Below, in pieces: positions 1 through 6,370 of a DNA stretch of 61,614 bases. The DNA is from a virus. Numbering within the stretch: the first letter of the stretch is position 1; each line of letters begins with the position of its first letter. A program made the translations under genes and the position numbers. The stretch covers positions 1 to 61,614 of the IMG/VR virus record IMGVR_UViG_3300021957_006329. One strand, written 5' to 3'. The notes under the pieces were generated by a model that saw nothing but the letters and a program-made list of their open reading frames with translations, was not told where the DNA came from and did not search any database.

Positions 1-48
1 CACATCATCTTGACCTGATTGCAGCAACTAGATAACAGATCAAATAAG

Positions 49-77
49 TTGCAGCATTTTGCAACAGACACTATCAT
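49..77 (+). promoter_or_regulatory. sigma70-type promoter, leaderless geometry
   Basis: TTGCAG, a 17-nt spacer and TATCAT, ending 6 nt before the ATG at 84. The expected transcription start falls on that ATG. Confidence 0.6.
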
Positions 78-83
78 ACAATT

Positions 84-230
84 ATGGACAGAAAGACAGC
101 ATTACAACATTTGATCTGGAGAGAAGACAATTTGAGACTCTTCAAACCAAAACTTTTCAATCGAGCTCGACTGGATCGGCTCAAGAGAGAGCTCGATGAG
201 CTCGGAGGCACGACTCACGACGAACAATAA
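84..230 (+). CDS. hypothetical small basic protein (48 aa)
   Basis: I do not recognise this gene. The reading frame runs from ATG 84 to TAA 230 and encodes a highly charged, Arg/Lys- and Glu/Asp-rich helix-forming protein with no membrane segment. There is no Shine-Dalgarno sequence. Instead a TTGCAG-N17-TATCAT promoter ends 6 nt before the ATG, a geometry shared by many genes here, and this supports the start. The next gene, at 268, has its own copy of the same promoter arrangement. Probably an early accessory gene. Confidence 0.6.
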   Translation: MDRKTALQHLIWREDNLRLFKPKLFNRARLDRLKRELDELGGTTHDEQ

Positions 231-231
231 G

Positions 232-260
232 TTGCGCTTCAGAGCAGCAGACACTATCAT
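232..260 (+). promoter_or_regulatory. sigma70-type promoter, leaderless geometry
   Basis: TTGCGC, a 17-nt spacer and TATCAT, ending 7 nt before ATG 268. The stretch CAGACACTATCATA is repeated from the promoter of the gene at 84. Confidence 0.6.
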
Positions 261-267
261 ATAAACA

Positions 268-423
268 ATGAAGATAAGATCAACAATACGCGCCAAAGGC
301 ACTCAGCCTCATCCACGCAAGAACAAGACACTGCCACGCAAGCACAAGCATCGTGGATGGGCGTACGACCTAGGATTCAGCACAGGCGTTGTGGCCGGCA
401 CGATCAAAAACACAATCAGTTAA
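268..423 (+). CDS. hypothetical small basic protein (51 aa)
   Basis: Not recognised. ATG 268 to TAA 421-423. The N-terminal half is strongly basic, with an alternating Pro/Arg/Lys/His stretch, followed by a small Gly/Ala/Val segment (GFSTGVVAGT). It could bind nucleic acid, but nothing specific shows that. Its promoter repeats that of the preceding gene, so the two small genes are probably expressed together early in infection. Confidence 0.55.
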   Translation: MKIRSTIRAKGTQPHPRKNKTLPRKHKHRGWAYDLGFSTGVVAGTIKNTIS

Positions 424-436
424 CCAAGGAGAATAT

Positions 437-631
437 ATGTACACAATATTGAGAGGCAAAACCGCAGTGATCGACTGCGACACATTACCAACAGCGATCA
501 GGTTCGTTCAGAGTCTGGAGAGTGGATTGAACAGACACAAGAGTCATTCACCATACACCATCGTCAAGACCAGCAACTTGAGTCCGGACATCAACACCAA
601 TCATTCGCCTCGAATGACAGCAGCAGAATAA
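437..631 (+). CDS. hypothetical protein (64 aa)
   Basis: Not recognised. I chose ATG 437 over the in-frame ATG at 389 because AGGAGA lies 5 nt upstream (427-432) and because the longer frame would overlap the gene ending at 423. The product is short and soluble, with a beta-rich N-terminus (MYTILRGKTAVIDC). It is one of the few genes here with a classical ribosome binding site and lies 13 nt downstream of the preceding stop, so it is probably co-transcribed with it. Confidence 0.6.
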   Translation: MYTILRGKTAVIDCDTLPTAIRFVQSLESGLNRHKSHSPYTIVKTSNLSPDINTNHSPRMTAAE

Positions 632-634
632 AAG

Positions 635-663
635 TTGACCATCACAACGATATAGAATACAAT
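635..663 (+). promoter_or_regulatory. sigma70-type promoter with normal leader
   Basis: TTGACC, a 17-nt spacer and TACAAT. The expected start near 670 leaves a leader of about 40 nt carrying AAAGGAAAG before ATG 712. In this it differs from the leaderless promoters elsewhere in the window. Confidence 0.6.
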
Positions 664-711
664 ATAAGAATAATCAGGCAATCAAGCCATCAATCAAACA
701 AAAGGAAAGTT

Positions 712-1059
712 ATGAAGAAGTCTCGCAAAACCAAACATTTTTACTCACTCAACAACGCCGCTGGCGCACCAGTCAACATCGACCTGAACAACTACAAAGT
801 GACTTGTGTCAAGACTGGCAAGAGCAAAAGCTTCTATCACAAATACCTGTTCAATCTGATCAGTCGCAAGTACGAAGGCAACATCGATCTGTTCCGCACC
901 ACATATCAGAGCAGAGAAGCGGCTCCTTCTCGCGAGGATCGACGCAAGCAACAACTCCAAGAAAGAATCAACAAACTGTTCGTTCAGATCAGCAACCTCA
1001 AAGGAGAGTTGGCAGAGATCGACAGCGGAGTGCAACACTTTCCTCTGGCCAACAAATAA
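712..1059 (+). CDS. hypothetical protein (115 aa)
   Basis: Not recognised. The ATG at 712 follows a good ribosome binding site (AAAGGAAAG, 701-709). The basic N-terminal half has a possible HKYLFNL-type helix. The C-terminal 40 residues are a predicted coiled coil rich in Glu, Gln, Lys and Leu (ERINKLFVQISNLKGEL), so the protein may form dimers. The gene has its own sigma70-type promoter and is followed by a strong terminator, making it a single-gene early unit. Confidence 0.65.
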   Translation: MKKSRKTKHFYSLNNAAGAPVNIDLNNYKVTCVKTGKSKSFYHKYLFNLISRKYEGNIDLFRTTYQSREAAPSREDRRKQQLQERINKLFVQISNLKGELAEIDSGVQHFPLANK

Positions 1060-1082
1060 CTTTCTTCCATAACTGATCCTGT

Positions 1083-1123
1083 GAGGGGCTGGTGAAATCC
1101 AAGTAACCAGCCTCTCCTTTTTT
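1083..1123 (+). terminator. intrinsic terminator
   Basis: GAGGGGCTGGT (1083-1093) pairs with ACCAGCCTCTC (1106-1116), with one G-U pair and a 12-nt loop, followed by a run of six T. It lies 24 nt after the stop at 1059. Confidence 0.85.
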
Positions 1124-1135
1124 CACCTTTTATAG

Positions 1136-1164
1136 TCGACAAAATCATCAACAGTTCATACAAT
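1136..1164 (+). promoter_or_regulatory. sigma70-type promoter, leaderless geometry
   Basis: TCGACA, a 17-nt spacer and TACAAT, ending 6 nt before ATG 1171. Confidence 0.55.
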
Positions 1165-1170
1165 TATATC

Positions 1171-1635
1171 ATGAAGACAATCACATTACTACTCACGGCA
1201 ATCATCATAGGATTGAACGCACATGCTGATGACACATTTGTACCATCACATCGACTAGCAGCTGAGCTCAGGTTTGAAGCCCACAGAGCAGGTGAATCGT
1301 TTGAGGATCACACACCAGCGTTACCATCACTGACAGCTGACACCAGACAATTGTACAAGGATCGTACTCAAGCCAACACCGATCGACGAGTCGGTGCCAT
1401 GCTGGCCAAGTATGAACAACAGTATGTCAAACACACTCAACAAGATCAGACAATTGATCAGACAATCGCTGAACAGATCAATCAACTGCAACAGACAATT
1501 GACGACCAGAACAAATTGGCCCAACAACAACAAGATTCAAATCTGGCTCGAGCTGCCATTGGTGGTGGCGGATTGTTAGCAGGTGCAGCGAGCGCAGGGT
1601 TGTTTTTCAGAAGGCGCAAGCAGCTAGCTAGCTGA
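1171..1635 (+). CDS. exported coiled-coil protein with C-terminal membrane anchor
   Basis: The family is not recognised. The N-terminus is a clear signal peptide: Lys at position 2, a hydrophobic core (ITLLLTAIIIGL) and a likely cleavage after AHA near residue 19. The middle is hydrophilic and helical, with a Gln-rich coiled coil at about residues 85-125. The C-terminus has a Gly/Ala-rich membrane segment (GGGGLLAGAASAGLFF) followed by RRRK. This resembles bacterial tripartite C-terminal sorting signals, but no motif identifies a class. The protein probably sits in the host envelope, and a role in superinfection exclusion or spanin-like lysis is possible but unproven. It is transcribed from its own promoter. 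Confidence 0.65.
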   Translation: MKTITLLLTAIIIGLNAHADDTFVPSHRLAAELRFEAHRAGESFEDHTPALPSLTADTRQLYKDRTQANTDRRVGAMLAKYEQQYVKHTQQDQTIDQTIAEQINQLQQTIDDQNKLAQQQQDSNLARAAIGGGGLLAGAASAGLFFRRRKQLAS

Positions 1636-1641
1636 CCAACA

Positions 1642-1717
1642 GCTGAGACACTGACACTGTCTCAGAAGCCCCTCCGCTGAGTCACCGGGTGTGAAACTAT
1701 GTGATAGATGCGGAGGG
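1642..1717 (+). terminator. two tandem hairpins, possible terminator region
   Basis: CTGAGACA (1643-1650) pairs with TGTCTCAG (1658-1665). CCCTCCGC (1670-1677) pairs with GCGGAGGG (1710-1717) around a 32-nt loop. Only a short T run follows directly, but AT-rich sequence with runs of T lies at 1746-1771. This 220-nt stretch between genes holds nothing else recognisable. Confidence 0.45.
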
Positions 1718-1846
1718 TTTGGTGTGTTGAAATAAGTGCATGGGAAAATTTTTTGCGCAATTTTTTTTATATTTTGTACATTAGGTTTTGCCTCCCCCAC
1801 GACCTGAGCGGAGCGAATTAATACATTGCATCTCAGAATTTCGTAC

Positions 1847-1854
1847 ACTAAATA
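1847..1854 (+). promoter_or_regulatory. late promoter box ACTAAATA
   Basis: A T4-type late box ending 5 nt before ATG 1860. Confidence 0.6.
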
Positions 1855-1859
1855 ACCAC

Positions 1860-2213
1860 ATGGAACAGCATGTCGAATACATTGGATACCTCGCAGGATT
1901 GTTGAGTCTGATCACGTGGTTACCACAATTACAGACCGTGTGGATCAGGCGAGATCACCAGACACTCGATCCACGTGGGGCCTGGCCACTCAGCCTGTCA
2001 CTCATCAGCTGGGGTGTGTACGGCACGATCACTCACAACTGGTGGTTGCTCATCGGGTGCATCATCGGATTGACCATGACTCTCAGCATGATCTATCGGA
2101 TTCGAACACTCAGAAAACAGCATGCCGACAGAAACGACCCATTGTCCGCTCACGCCGGCTACAAACTCACACATGTGGAACGTCGACGTGGCTGGAGCCA
2201 ACCGGACTGGTGA
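1860..2213 (+). CDS. SemiSWEET/PQ-loop family membrane protein
   Basis: 117 aa with three predicted membrane helices at about residues 5-20, 43-60 and 63-85, the triple-helix unit of SemiSWEET and PQ-loop transporters. Helix 1 carries the family Pro-Gln signature in TWLPQLQTVW, and helix 2 (SLSLISWGVYG) has the small-residue and aromatic pattern of the family. In bacteria these proteins form homodimers that move small sugars across the inner membrane. The hydrophilic C-terminal tail of about 30 residues is longer than usual. The start at 1860 is fixed by a late box 5 nt upstream; an in-frame ATG at 1788 would lengthen it without family support. Transport of a sugar is inferred from the family only. 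Confidence 0.75.
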   Translation: MEQHVEYIGYLAGLLSLITWLPQLQTVWIRRDHQTLDPRGAWPLSLSLISWGVYGTITHNWWLLIGCIIGLTMTLSMIYRIRTLRKQHADRNDPLSAHAGYKLTHVERRRGWSQPDW

Positions 2214-2285
2214 AACACCATGACAGGCGGCAGGCTTGTGTTGCTACGCAACGTTACCGACGACCGGTGACCAATGAGAGTATAA

Positions 2286-3047
2286 ATGAAAATTGCACAT
2301 ATCATCAATGTATTTGAAATACACGAAAAACACAAGGCAAATTATTTGCACATAGCACAACCTGTCACAATTCAAAGCATGATAGATGCTAGAAATAATT
2401 CAAACGAGGGGCTTGGGGTGGATTTGTATGCAGTAACGGATAGGAATGAAACGGTGGATATGCCCGACGAGTTTACCATGACGAAGGATTTGCAGAGGTG
2501 TTGTTATGATGTTATTGACACTTTACCGAAAACGAAGTCGTTTCCACTTATTGGTGATATTTTGGAAAGTTTATATCATGCGTCTGATGCAGATTATTTT
2601 ATTTATACAAACACTGACATTGGGTTGTTTCCAAATTTTTACGATTTCGTTGAAGAAAAAATAAATGAAGGATTCGATGCTCTTTGTATCAATCGTAGAG
2701 ATATGCCAAAGAAAGTGACTGGTGAAATAATTGATGAACATAATTTTCAAAAAGTATTTGATTTGAAGGGTATATTTCATCCTGGGAAAGATTGTTTTGT
2801 TTTTAAGAGAAGTTTGGTTAGTCGGATGAAATTGGGAAATGTGTTTCTCGGGGCCCCTCCGGTGGGTGGTTTCTTGTTAGACAATATTAAAAGAAATGCG
2901 ACTAATTTTACTTTGATCAACGGCACGAGTATCGCGGTTCCACGACTGGTTACATTTCATCTTGGTCGCGACCGCGATTGGAAGAGGCGGAAGAATGAAT
3001 ATTGGGTGGAAAACAGGCGACAAGCAAAGCTTTGCGGCTTTGGATGA
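2286..3047 (+). CDS. putative glycosyltransferase-like protein (GT-A type)
   Basis: 253 aa. The segment YFIYTNTDIGLFPNFY (about residues 99-114) looks like the nucleotide-sugar and metal-binding strand of GT-A glycosyltransferases, with an N-T-D in place of the usual D-x-D. Further hydrophobic strands flank it. No membrane segment or signal is present. The start codon overlaps a TATAAATG sequence, and GAGAG lies just upstream. It opens the sulfotransferase and sugar gene run that follows, which supports a role in glycan assembly. The exact family and substrate are not known to me. Confidence 0.5.
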   Translation: MKIAHIINVFEIHEKHKANYLHIAQPVTIQSMIDARNNSNEGLGVDLYAVTDRNETVDMPDEFTMTKDLQRCCYDVIDTLPKTKSFPLIGDILESLYHASDADYFIYTNTDIGLFPNFYDFVEEKINEGFDALCINRRDMPKKVTGEIIDEHNFQKVFDLKGIFHPGKDCFVFKRSLVSRMKLGNVFLGAPPVGGFLLDNIKRNATNFTLINGTSIAVPRLVTFHLGRDRDWKRRKNEYWVENRRQAKLCGFG

Positions 3048-3095
3048 AATGAAAATCACTTTAGGGGATACTACGGGTAGAAAAAAGAATTAATT

Positions 3096-3103
3096 TATAA
3101 ATA
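3096..3103 (+). promoter_or_regulatory. late promoter TATAAATA
   Basis: Exact T4-type late box, 7 nt before ATG 3111, ahead of the first sulfotransferase gene. Confidence 0.7.
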
Positions 3104-3110
3104 TTATTAA

Positions 3111-3764
3111 ATGATCAACCATGAACATAAATTTATTTTCATACATGTACCACGGACAAGTGGTAGCAGTATTGAACTGCAGTTCGGTTACAACGATTTA
3201 GACCCCAGGAGGTCCGCGGCACGCGGCTGCAAACATGCCGGGAACTTACACCAGAAACATTGGACGTTGAAACAATGGAAGCAACATCTGGATGCATCTA
3301 CATTTGAGGGATATTTCAAGTTCACAATTGTTAGAAACCCATGGGATCGTATGATAAGCAAATATTGTGCCCCTGGTGATTTCGGTCCAATTGGATTACT
3401 CGCAGGTAAATCGCTGAAATATTTTCTAAACAGATATCATCATCTATCAAATCTGAATAATATAGGTCGATGTAACAGGTGGTTGAACTGGGAACATGGA
3501 GAGACTCTAGTCGATTATTTTGACCCGGAGCAGATGGACTATGTTGGTCGATTTGAAACTCGGGAAGAAAGCTTGGATTATATATCACAAAAAATAAATT
3601 TTCCACTGGACCGTAATGTTCAATTCCGGGAATGTCAAGCTAATATCAAACGTAAGAATGTGGGTCATCACTACACCAAATACTACGATGATGAGACTCG
3701 TGAAATAGTTGCACGACGTTACGCACAGGACATCGAGTTGTTCGGGTACGAATTTGGTAAATAA
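3111..3764 (+). CDS. sulfotransferase (Sulfotransfer_2-like), paralogue 1
   Basis: 217 aa. The N-terminus HKFIFIHVPRTSGSSIE is the PAPS 5'-phosphosulfate-binding loop of the heparan/carbohydrate sulfotransferase family. FTIVRNPWDRMISKY, at about residue 75, is the 3'-phosphate-binding motif. The C-terminus ends with the block HYTKYYDDETREIV and DIELFGYEF, which all five neighbouring genes share. Such enzymes move sulfate from PAPS to a sugar hydroxyl. Cellular homologues are often Golgi proteins, but this one is soluble. It is the first of five tandem paralogues and the most diverged from copies 2 and 3 in the middle. The acceptor is unknown but probably a phage- or host-made glycan. Confidence 0.85.
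   Translation: MINHEHKFIFIHVPRTSGSSIELQFGYNDLDPRRSAARGCKHAGNLHQKHWTLKQWKQHLDASTFEGYFKFTIVRNPWDRMISKYCAPGDFGPIGLLAGKSLKYFLNRYHHLSNLNNIGRCNRWLNWEHGETLVDYFDPEQMDYVGRFETREESLDYISQKINFPLDRNVQFRECQANIKRKNVGHHYTKYYDDETREIVARRYAQDIELFGYEFGK
3756..3763 (+). promoter_or_regulatory. late-like box GGTAAATA
   Basis: The box overlaps the stop codon of paralogue 1 and ends 6 nt before ATG 3770. The AAATA-ctaac-ATG pattern matches the boxes of paralogues 3 and 4. Confidence 0.4.
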
Positions 3765-3769
3765 CTAAC

Positions 3770-4399
3770 ATGAGATGTTCATTCAAACATAAATTTATAT
3801 TTATACATGTACCGAAAACCGCTGGTTCGAGTATCGATACACGGTTGAATGGTTTTAATGATTTAAAATCACTATACAAACACGAAGGTATTCCATTCGT
3901 CAAAAATGTTACAATGAGCCGGGAATATATACAAACTATACCTGCTCACATTAGTTCTCGCGAGTTGAAAGCGGTGCTAGGGCAAAAGTATGACAACTAT
4001 TTTAAATTTGCGTTTGTGAGGGACCCATGGGATTGGAAGCTATCGACATACAAATATATACTCAAAAACCGGAAACATCCGGCACATGAAACATATAAAA
4101 AATTCAAAAGCTTCCATAACTATATAATCGCAACACCACACCGACCACGACAACAGTCTGATTACATATACTCTACAGATGACAAACCACTGGTTGATTA
4201 TGTAGGTCGATTCGAACAGCTGCAAAAAGACTTCACCGATATTTGTAAAATTATTGGTTTACATAATAGTAAACTTCCACACAAAAACAAAACAAACCAT
4301 AAACACTACACCGAATATTACAATGATGAAACAAAACAAATTGTTACGGAACGATACGCACGTGACATCGAGTTGTTCGGGTACGAATTTGGTAAATAG
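3770..4399 (+). CDS. sulfotransferase (Sulfotransfer_2-like), paralogue 2
   Basis: 209 aa, starting 5 nt after paralogue 1. It has the PAPS loop FIFIHVPKTAGSSID, the 3'-phosphate motif FAFVRDPWDWKLSTY and the common C-terminal block ending DIELFGYEF. Three segments are base-for-base identical to paralogue 3: 3962-4041, 4117-4234 and 4355-4442. The stretches between them are well diverged. That mosaic pattern points to recent gene conversion or partial duplication. The N-terminal and linker regions that differ are the likely acceptor-specificity parts. The function follows from the family; the acceptor is unknown. Confidence 0.87.
   Translation: MRCSFKHKFIFIHVPKTAGSSIDTRLNGFNDLKSLYKHEGIPFVKNVTMSREYIQTIPAHISSRELKAVLGQKYDNYFKFAFVRDPWDWKLSTYKYILKNRKHPAHETYKKFKSFHNYIIATPHRPRQQSDYIYSTDDKPLVDYVGRFEQLQKDFTDICKIIGLHNSKLPHKNKTNHKHYTEYYNDETKQIVTERYARDIELFGYEFGK
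3962..4041 (+). repeat. 80-bp direct repeat, copy 1 (copy 2 at 4651-4730)
   Basis: Identical 80 bp inside paralogues 2 and 3, covering the region up to and including the RDPWDWK 3'-phosphate motif. Confidence 0.95.
4117..4234 (+). repeat. 118-bp direct repeat, copy 1 (copy 2 at 4806-4923)
   Basis: Identical 118 bp inside paralogues 2 and 3. It encodes the region from NYIIATPHRPRQQ to RFEQLQKDF. Confidence 0.95.
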
Positions 4400-4442
4400 T
4401 GTTCACTATATAACCAAAATAATGTATAAATACTAACATGAT
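4355..4442 (+). repeat. 88-bp direct repeat spanning gene end, promoter and next start, copy 1
   Basis: Identical to 5044-5131. The unit holds the last codons of one sulfotransferase, the 38-nt spacer with a TATAAATA late box, and the first codon of the next gene. Confidence 0.95.
4425..4432 (+). promoter_or_regulatory. late promoter TATAAATA
   Basis: Exact late box ending 5 nt before ATG 4438, inside the duplicated 88-bp unit. Confidence 0.75.
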
Positions 4443-5088
4443 CTTTTCGCAAAAGCATAAGTATATTTTTGTACATATACCAAAAACCGCCGGTACCAGT
4501 GTCAGTCGACTATTACGACCATCAGCTACACAGGGTAATCAATTTGATATCAATTATTTGAAGTTATTGTGTAAACATGAAGGTGTTTCGTATGTTAGAC
4601 CGACCAATTCGGTTTTTATAAAAACAGGACCTAATCATATATCTGCTGGGGAGTTGAAAGCGGTGCTAGGGCAAAAGTATGACAACTATTTTAAATTTGC
4701 GTTTGTGAGGGACCCATGGGATTGGAAGCTCTCAAATTATAAATATGTACTCAAATGTCATGGTCATAGAGCACATAAACTTTATGCATCATATAAGAAT
4801 TTTCGTAACTATATAATCGCAACACCACACCGACCACGACAACAGTCTGATTACATATACTCTACAGATGACAAACCACTGGTTGATTATGTAGGTCGAT
4901 TCGAACAGCTGCAAAAAGACTTCGATACAGTCTGCGACGAAATAGGTATACCACAACAACAACTCCCGCACAAAAATGCTACAAAACACAAACACTACAC
5001 CGAATTTTATGATGAAGAAACACGAGAAATTGTTGCGGAACAGTACGCACGTGACATCGAGTTGTTCGGGTACGAATTTGGTAAATAG
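4438..5088 (+). CDS. sulfotransferase (Sulfotransfer_2-like), paralogue 3
   Basis: 216 aa. It has the PAPS loop IFVHIPKTAGTSVSR, the 3'-phosphate motif FAFVRDPWDWKLSNY and the common tail HYTEFYDEETREIV with DIELFGYEF. It shares three perfectly identical DNA blocks with paralogue 2, and its downstream spacer repeats the one upstream of it. The region after the PAPS loop is unique. Its own TATAAATA box lies 5 nt before the ATG, so each copy can be transcribed separately late in infection. Confidence 0.87.
   Translation: MIFSQKHKYIFVHIPKTAGTSVSRLLRPSATQGNQFDINYLKLLCKHEGVSYVRPTNSVFIKTGPNHISAGELKAVLGQKYDNYFKFAFVRDPWDWKLSNYKYVLKCHGHRAHKLYASYKNFRNYIIATPHRPRQQSDYIYSTDDKPLVDYVGRFEQLQKDFDTVCDEIGIPQQQLPHKNATKHKHYTEFYDEETREIVAEQYARDIELFGYEFGK
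4651..4730 (+). repeat. 80-bp direct repeat, copy 2
   Basis: Identical to 3962-4041. Confidence 0.95.
4806..4923 (+). repeat. 118-bp direct repeat, copy 2
   Basis: Identical to 4117-4234. Confidence 0.95.
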
Positions 5089-5131
5089 TGTTCACTATAT
5101 AACCAAAATAATGTATAAATACTAACATGAT
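5044..5131 (+). repeat. 88-bp direct repeat, copy 2
   Basis: Identical to 4355-4442, including the TATAAATA box and the first bases of the following gene. Confidence 0.95.
5114..5121 (+). promoter_or_regulatory. late promoter TATAAATA
   Basis: Exact late box ending 5 nt before ATG 5127, a duplicated copy of the box at 4425. Confidence 0.75.
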
Positions 5132-5759
5132 AATATCACATAAACATAAGTATATTTTTGTAAAAACAGCAAAAGTTGCAGGGACATCAGTTGAAATTTT
5201 TTTCCAGCAAATGTCATTTGAAGGCGCACCTCAACATAGTTGTGCGATGATAGACAATGAGGATGGTATAGTAGGTTCTCGTGGTGATCTTTTCTCTCAA
5301 GGACTCAAAGGAGTTGAATGGAAGAATCATCATACATTACCTAGAATTAAAAAATTACTCGGTAATGATAAAATGTTTAATGAGTATTTTAAATTTAGCG
5401 TCACAAGAAATCCATGGGATCGTGTTGTTTCTAAATTGCATCATAAAAAATCTCTTGCTACATACGGTACGAATCCGTTGGCCGCGGGTGGACCGAAACC
5501 AATAGTAGATTATTTTGGAGATTTTATAGACGATGTACACTTTATAAGGTTTGAAAATTTACAGGAAGATGTTGAATATGTTTGTGAGAAACTAGGTCTT
5601 GATTATGACATGAATAATCTTGGTACATACAAAAGCGATCACCGGGAACATGCGAGACACAAACACTACACCGAATACTACGATGATGAAACTCGTGACA
5701 TTGTTGCAAAAAAATATGCAAAAGATATTGAGTATTTCGGTTATAAATTTAGAGAATGA
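5127..5759 (+). CDS. sulfotransferase (Sulfotransfer_2-like), paralogue 4
   Basis: 210 aa. The PAPS loop is YIFVKTAKVAGTSVEIF, a variant with AKVAGTS in place of PKTAGTS. The 3'-phosphate motif is FSVTRNPWDRVVSKL, and the common tail ends DIEYFGYKF. The middle, about residues 40-75, is unlike the other copies. It lies behind the duplicated spacer and late promoter but shares no long identical DNA with copies 2 and 3 beyond its first bases, so it is an older paralogue. Its base composition is more AT-rich than paralogues 1-3. Confidence 0.84.
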   Translation: MIISHKHKYIFVKTAKVAGTSVEIFFQQMSFEGAPQHSCAMIDNEDGIVGSRGDLFSQGLKGVEWKNHHTLPRIKKLLGNDKMFNEYFKFSVTRNPWDRVVSKLHHKKSLATYGTNPLAAGGPKPIVDYFGDFIDDVHFIRFENLQEDVEYVCEKLGLDYDMNNLGTYKSDHREHARHKHYTEYYDDETRDIVAKKYAKDIEYFGYKFRE

Positions 5760-5762
5760 GAA

Positions 5763-6365
5763 ATGATTAGTCATAAGCATAAATGTATTTTCCTACATAT
5801 CCCTAGATGTGGAGGTACTTCAATTGAAATAACTTTATGTGGGAAAAATTGGTTTAATGTAGATAGAACAACAAAACATCTTATCGGTTCAACTGCAAAA
5901 AAAATATACGAACCTTACTGGGATGATTATTTTAAATTTTCTTTTGTAAGAAATCCGTGGGCCAGAACAACCTCTCTTGGAAAATATTCCAGATTTTTTG
6001 GAGTTTCATTACAAAAAGGTAAGATTAATTTTGGAAGATATTTTGACAAATTTTACCCATTAGAAATAGATCACAGAAGTAAAAGCCATGAGGATTCATT
6101 TGACCCCATTGAAAATGCAATTTACCTTAATATTCTTAATGTGAAACTTGACTTTATTGGAAAATTTGAAAATTTACAACAAGACTTTAACATTGTTTGT
6201 GATCAAATAGGTATCTCTCATCAAAAGCTTGTTCATGCTGAAAAATCTACCGATAAAAATTACAATAAACACTACACCGAATATTACGACGATGAAACTC
6301 GGCAAATCGTTGCGGAAAAATACGCAAAAGATATTGAGCATTTCGGTTACAAATTTGGAGAATAA
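5763..6365 (+). CDS. sulfotransferase (Sulfotransfer_2-like), paralogue 5
   Basis: 200 aa, starting 3 nt after paralogue 4 and so probably translated from the same message. The PAPS loop is CIFLHIPRCGGTSIEI and the 3'-phosphate motif FSFVRNPWARTTSLG, with Ala in place of the usual Asp. The tail HYTEYYDDETRQIV and DIEHFGYKF is shared. GGAG near its stop codon may serve as the ribosome binding site of the next gene. Last of the five-gene array. Confidence 0.84.
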   Translation: MISHKHKCIFLHIPRCGGTSIEITLCGKNWFNVDRTTKHLIGSTAKKIYEPYWDDYFKFSFVRNPWARTTSLGKYSRFFGVSLQKGKINFGRYFDKFYPLEIDHRSKSHEDSFDPIENAIYLNILNVKLDFIGKFENLQQDFNIVCDQIGISHQKLVHAEKSTDKNYNKHYTEYYDDETRQIVAEKYAKDIEHFGYKFGE

Positions 6366-6370
6366 GATAA

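Noticed and set aside
1740-1800. AT-rich palindromic stretch as a replication origin
   Set aside because: Only runs of A and T around GCGC are present, with no iterons or other origin features.
2281-2288. TATAAATG considered as a late promoter for the gene at 2286
   Set aside because: It overlaps the start codon itself, so a transcript from it would start inside the gene.
3962-5131. Direct repeats considered as insertion sequence or attachment sites
   Set aside because: No transposase, integrase or inverted ends; the repeats are parts of paralogous sulfotransferase genes.
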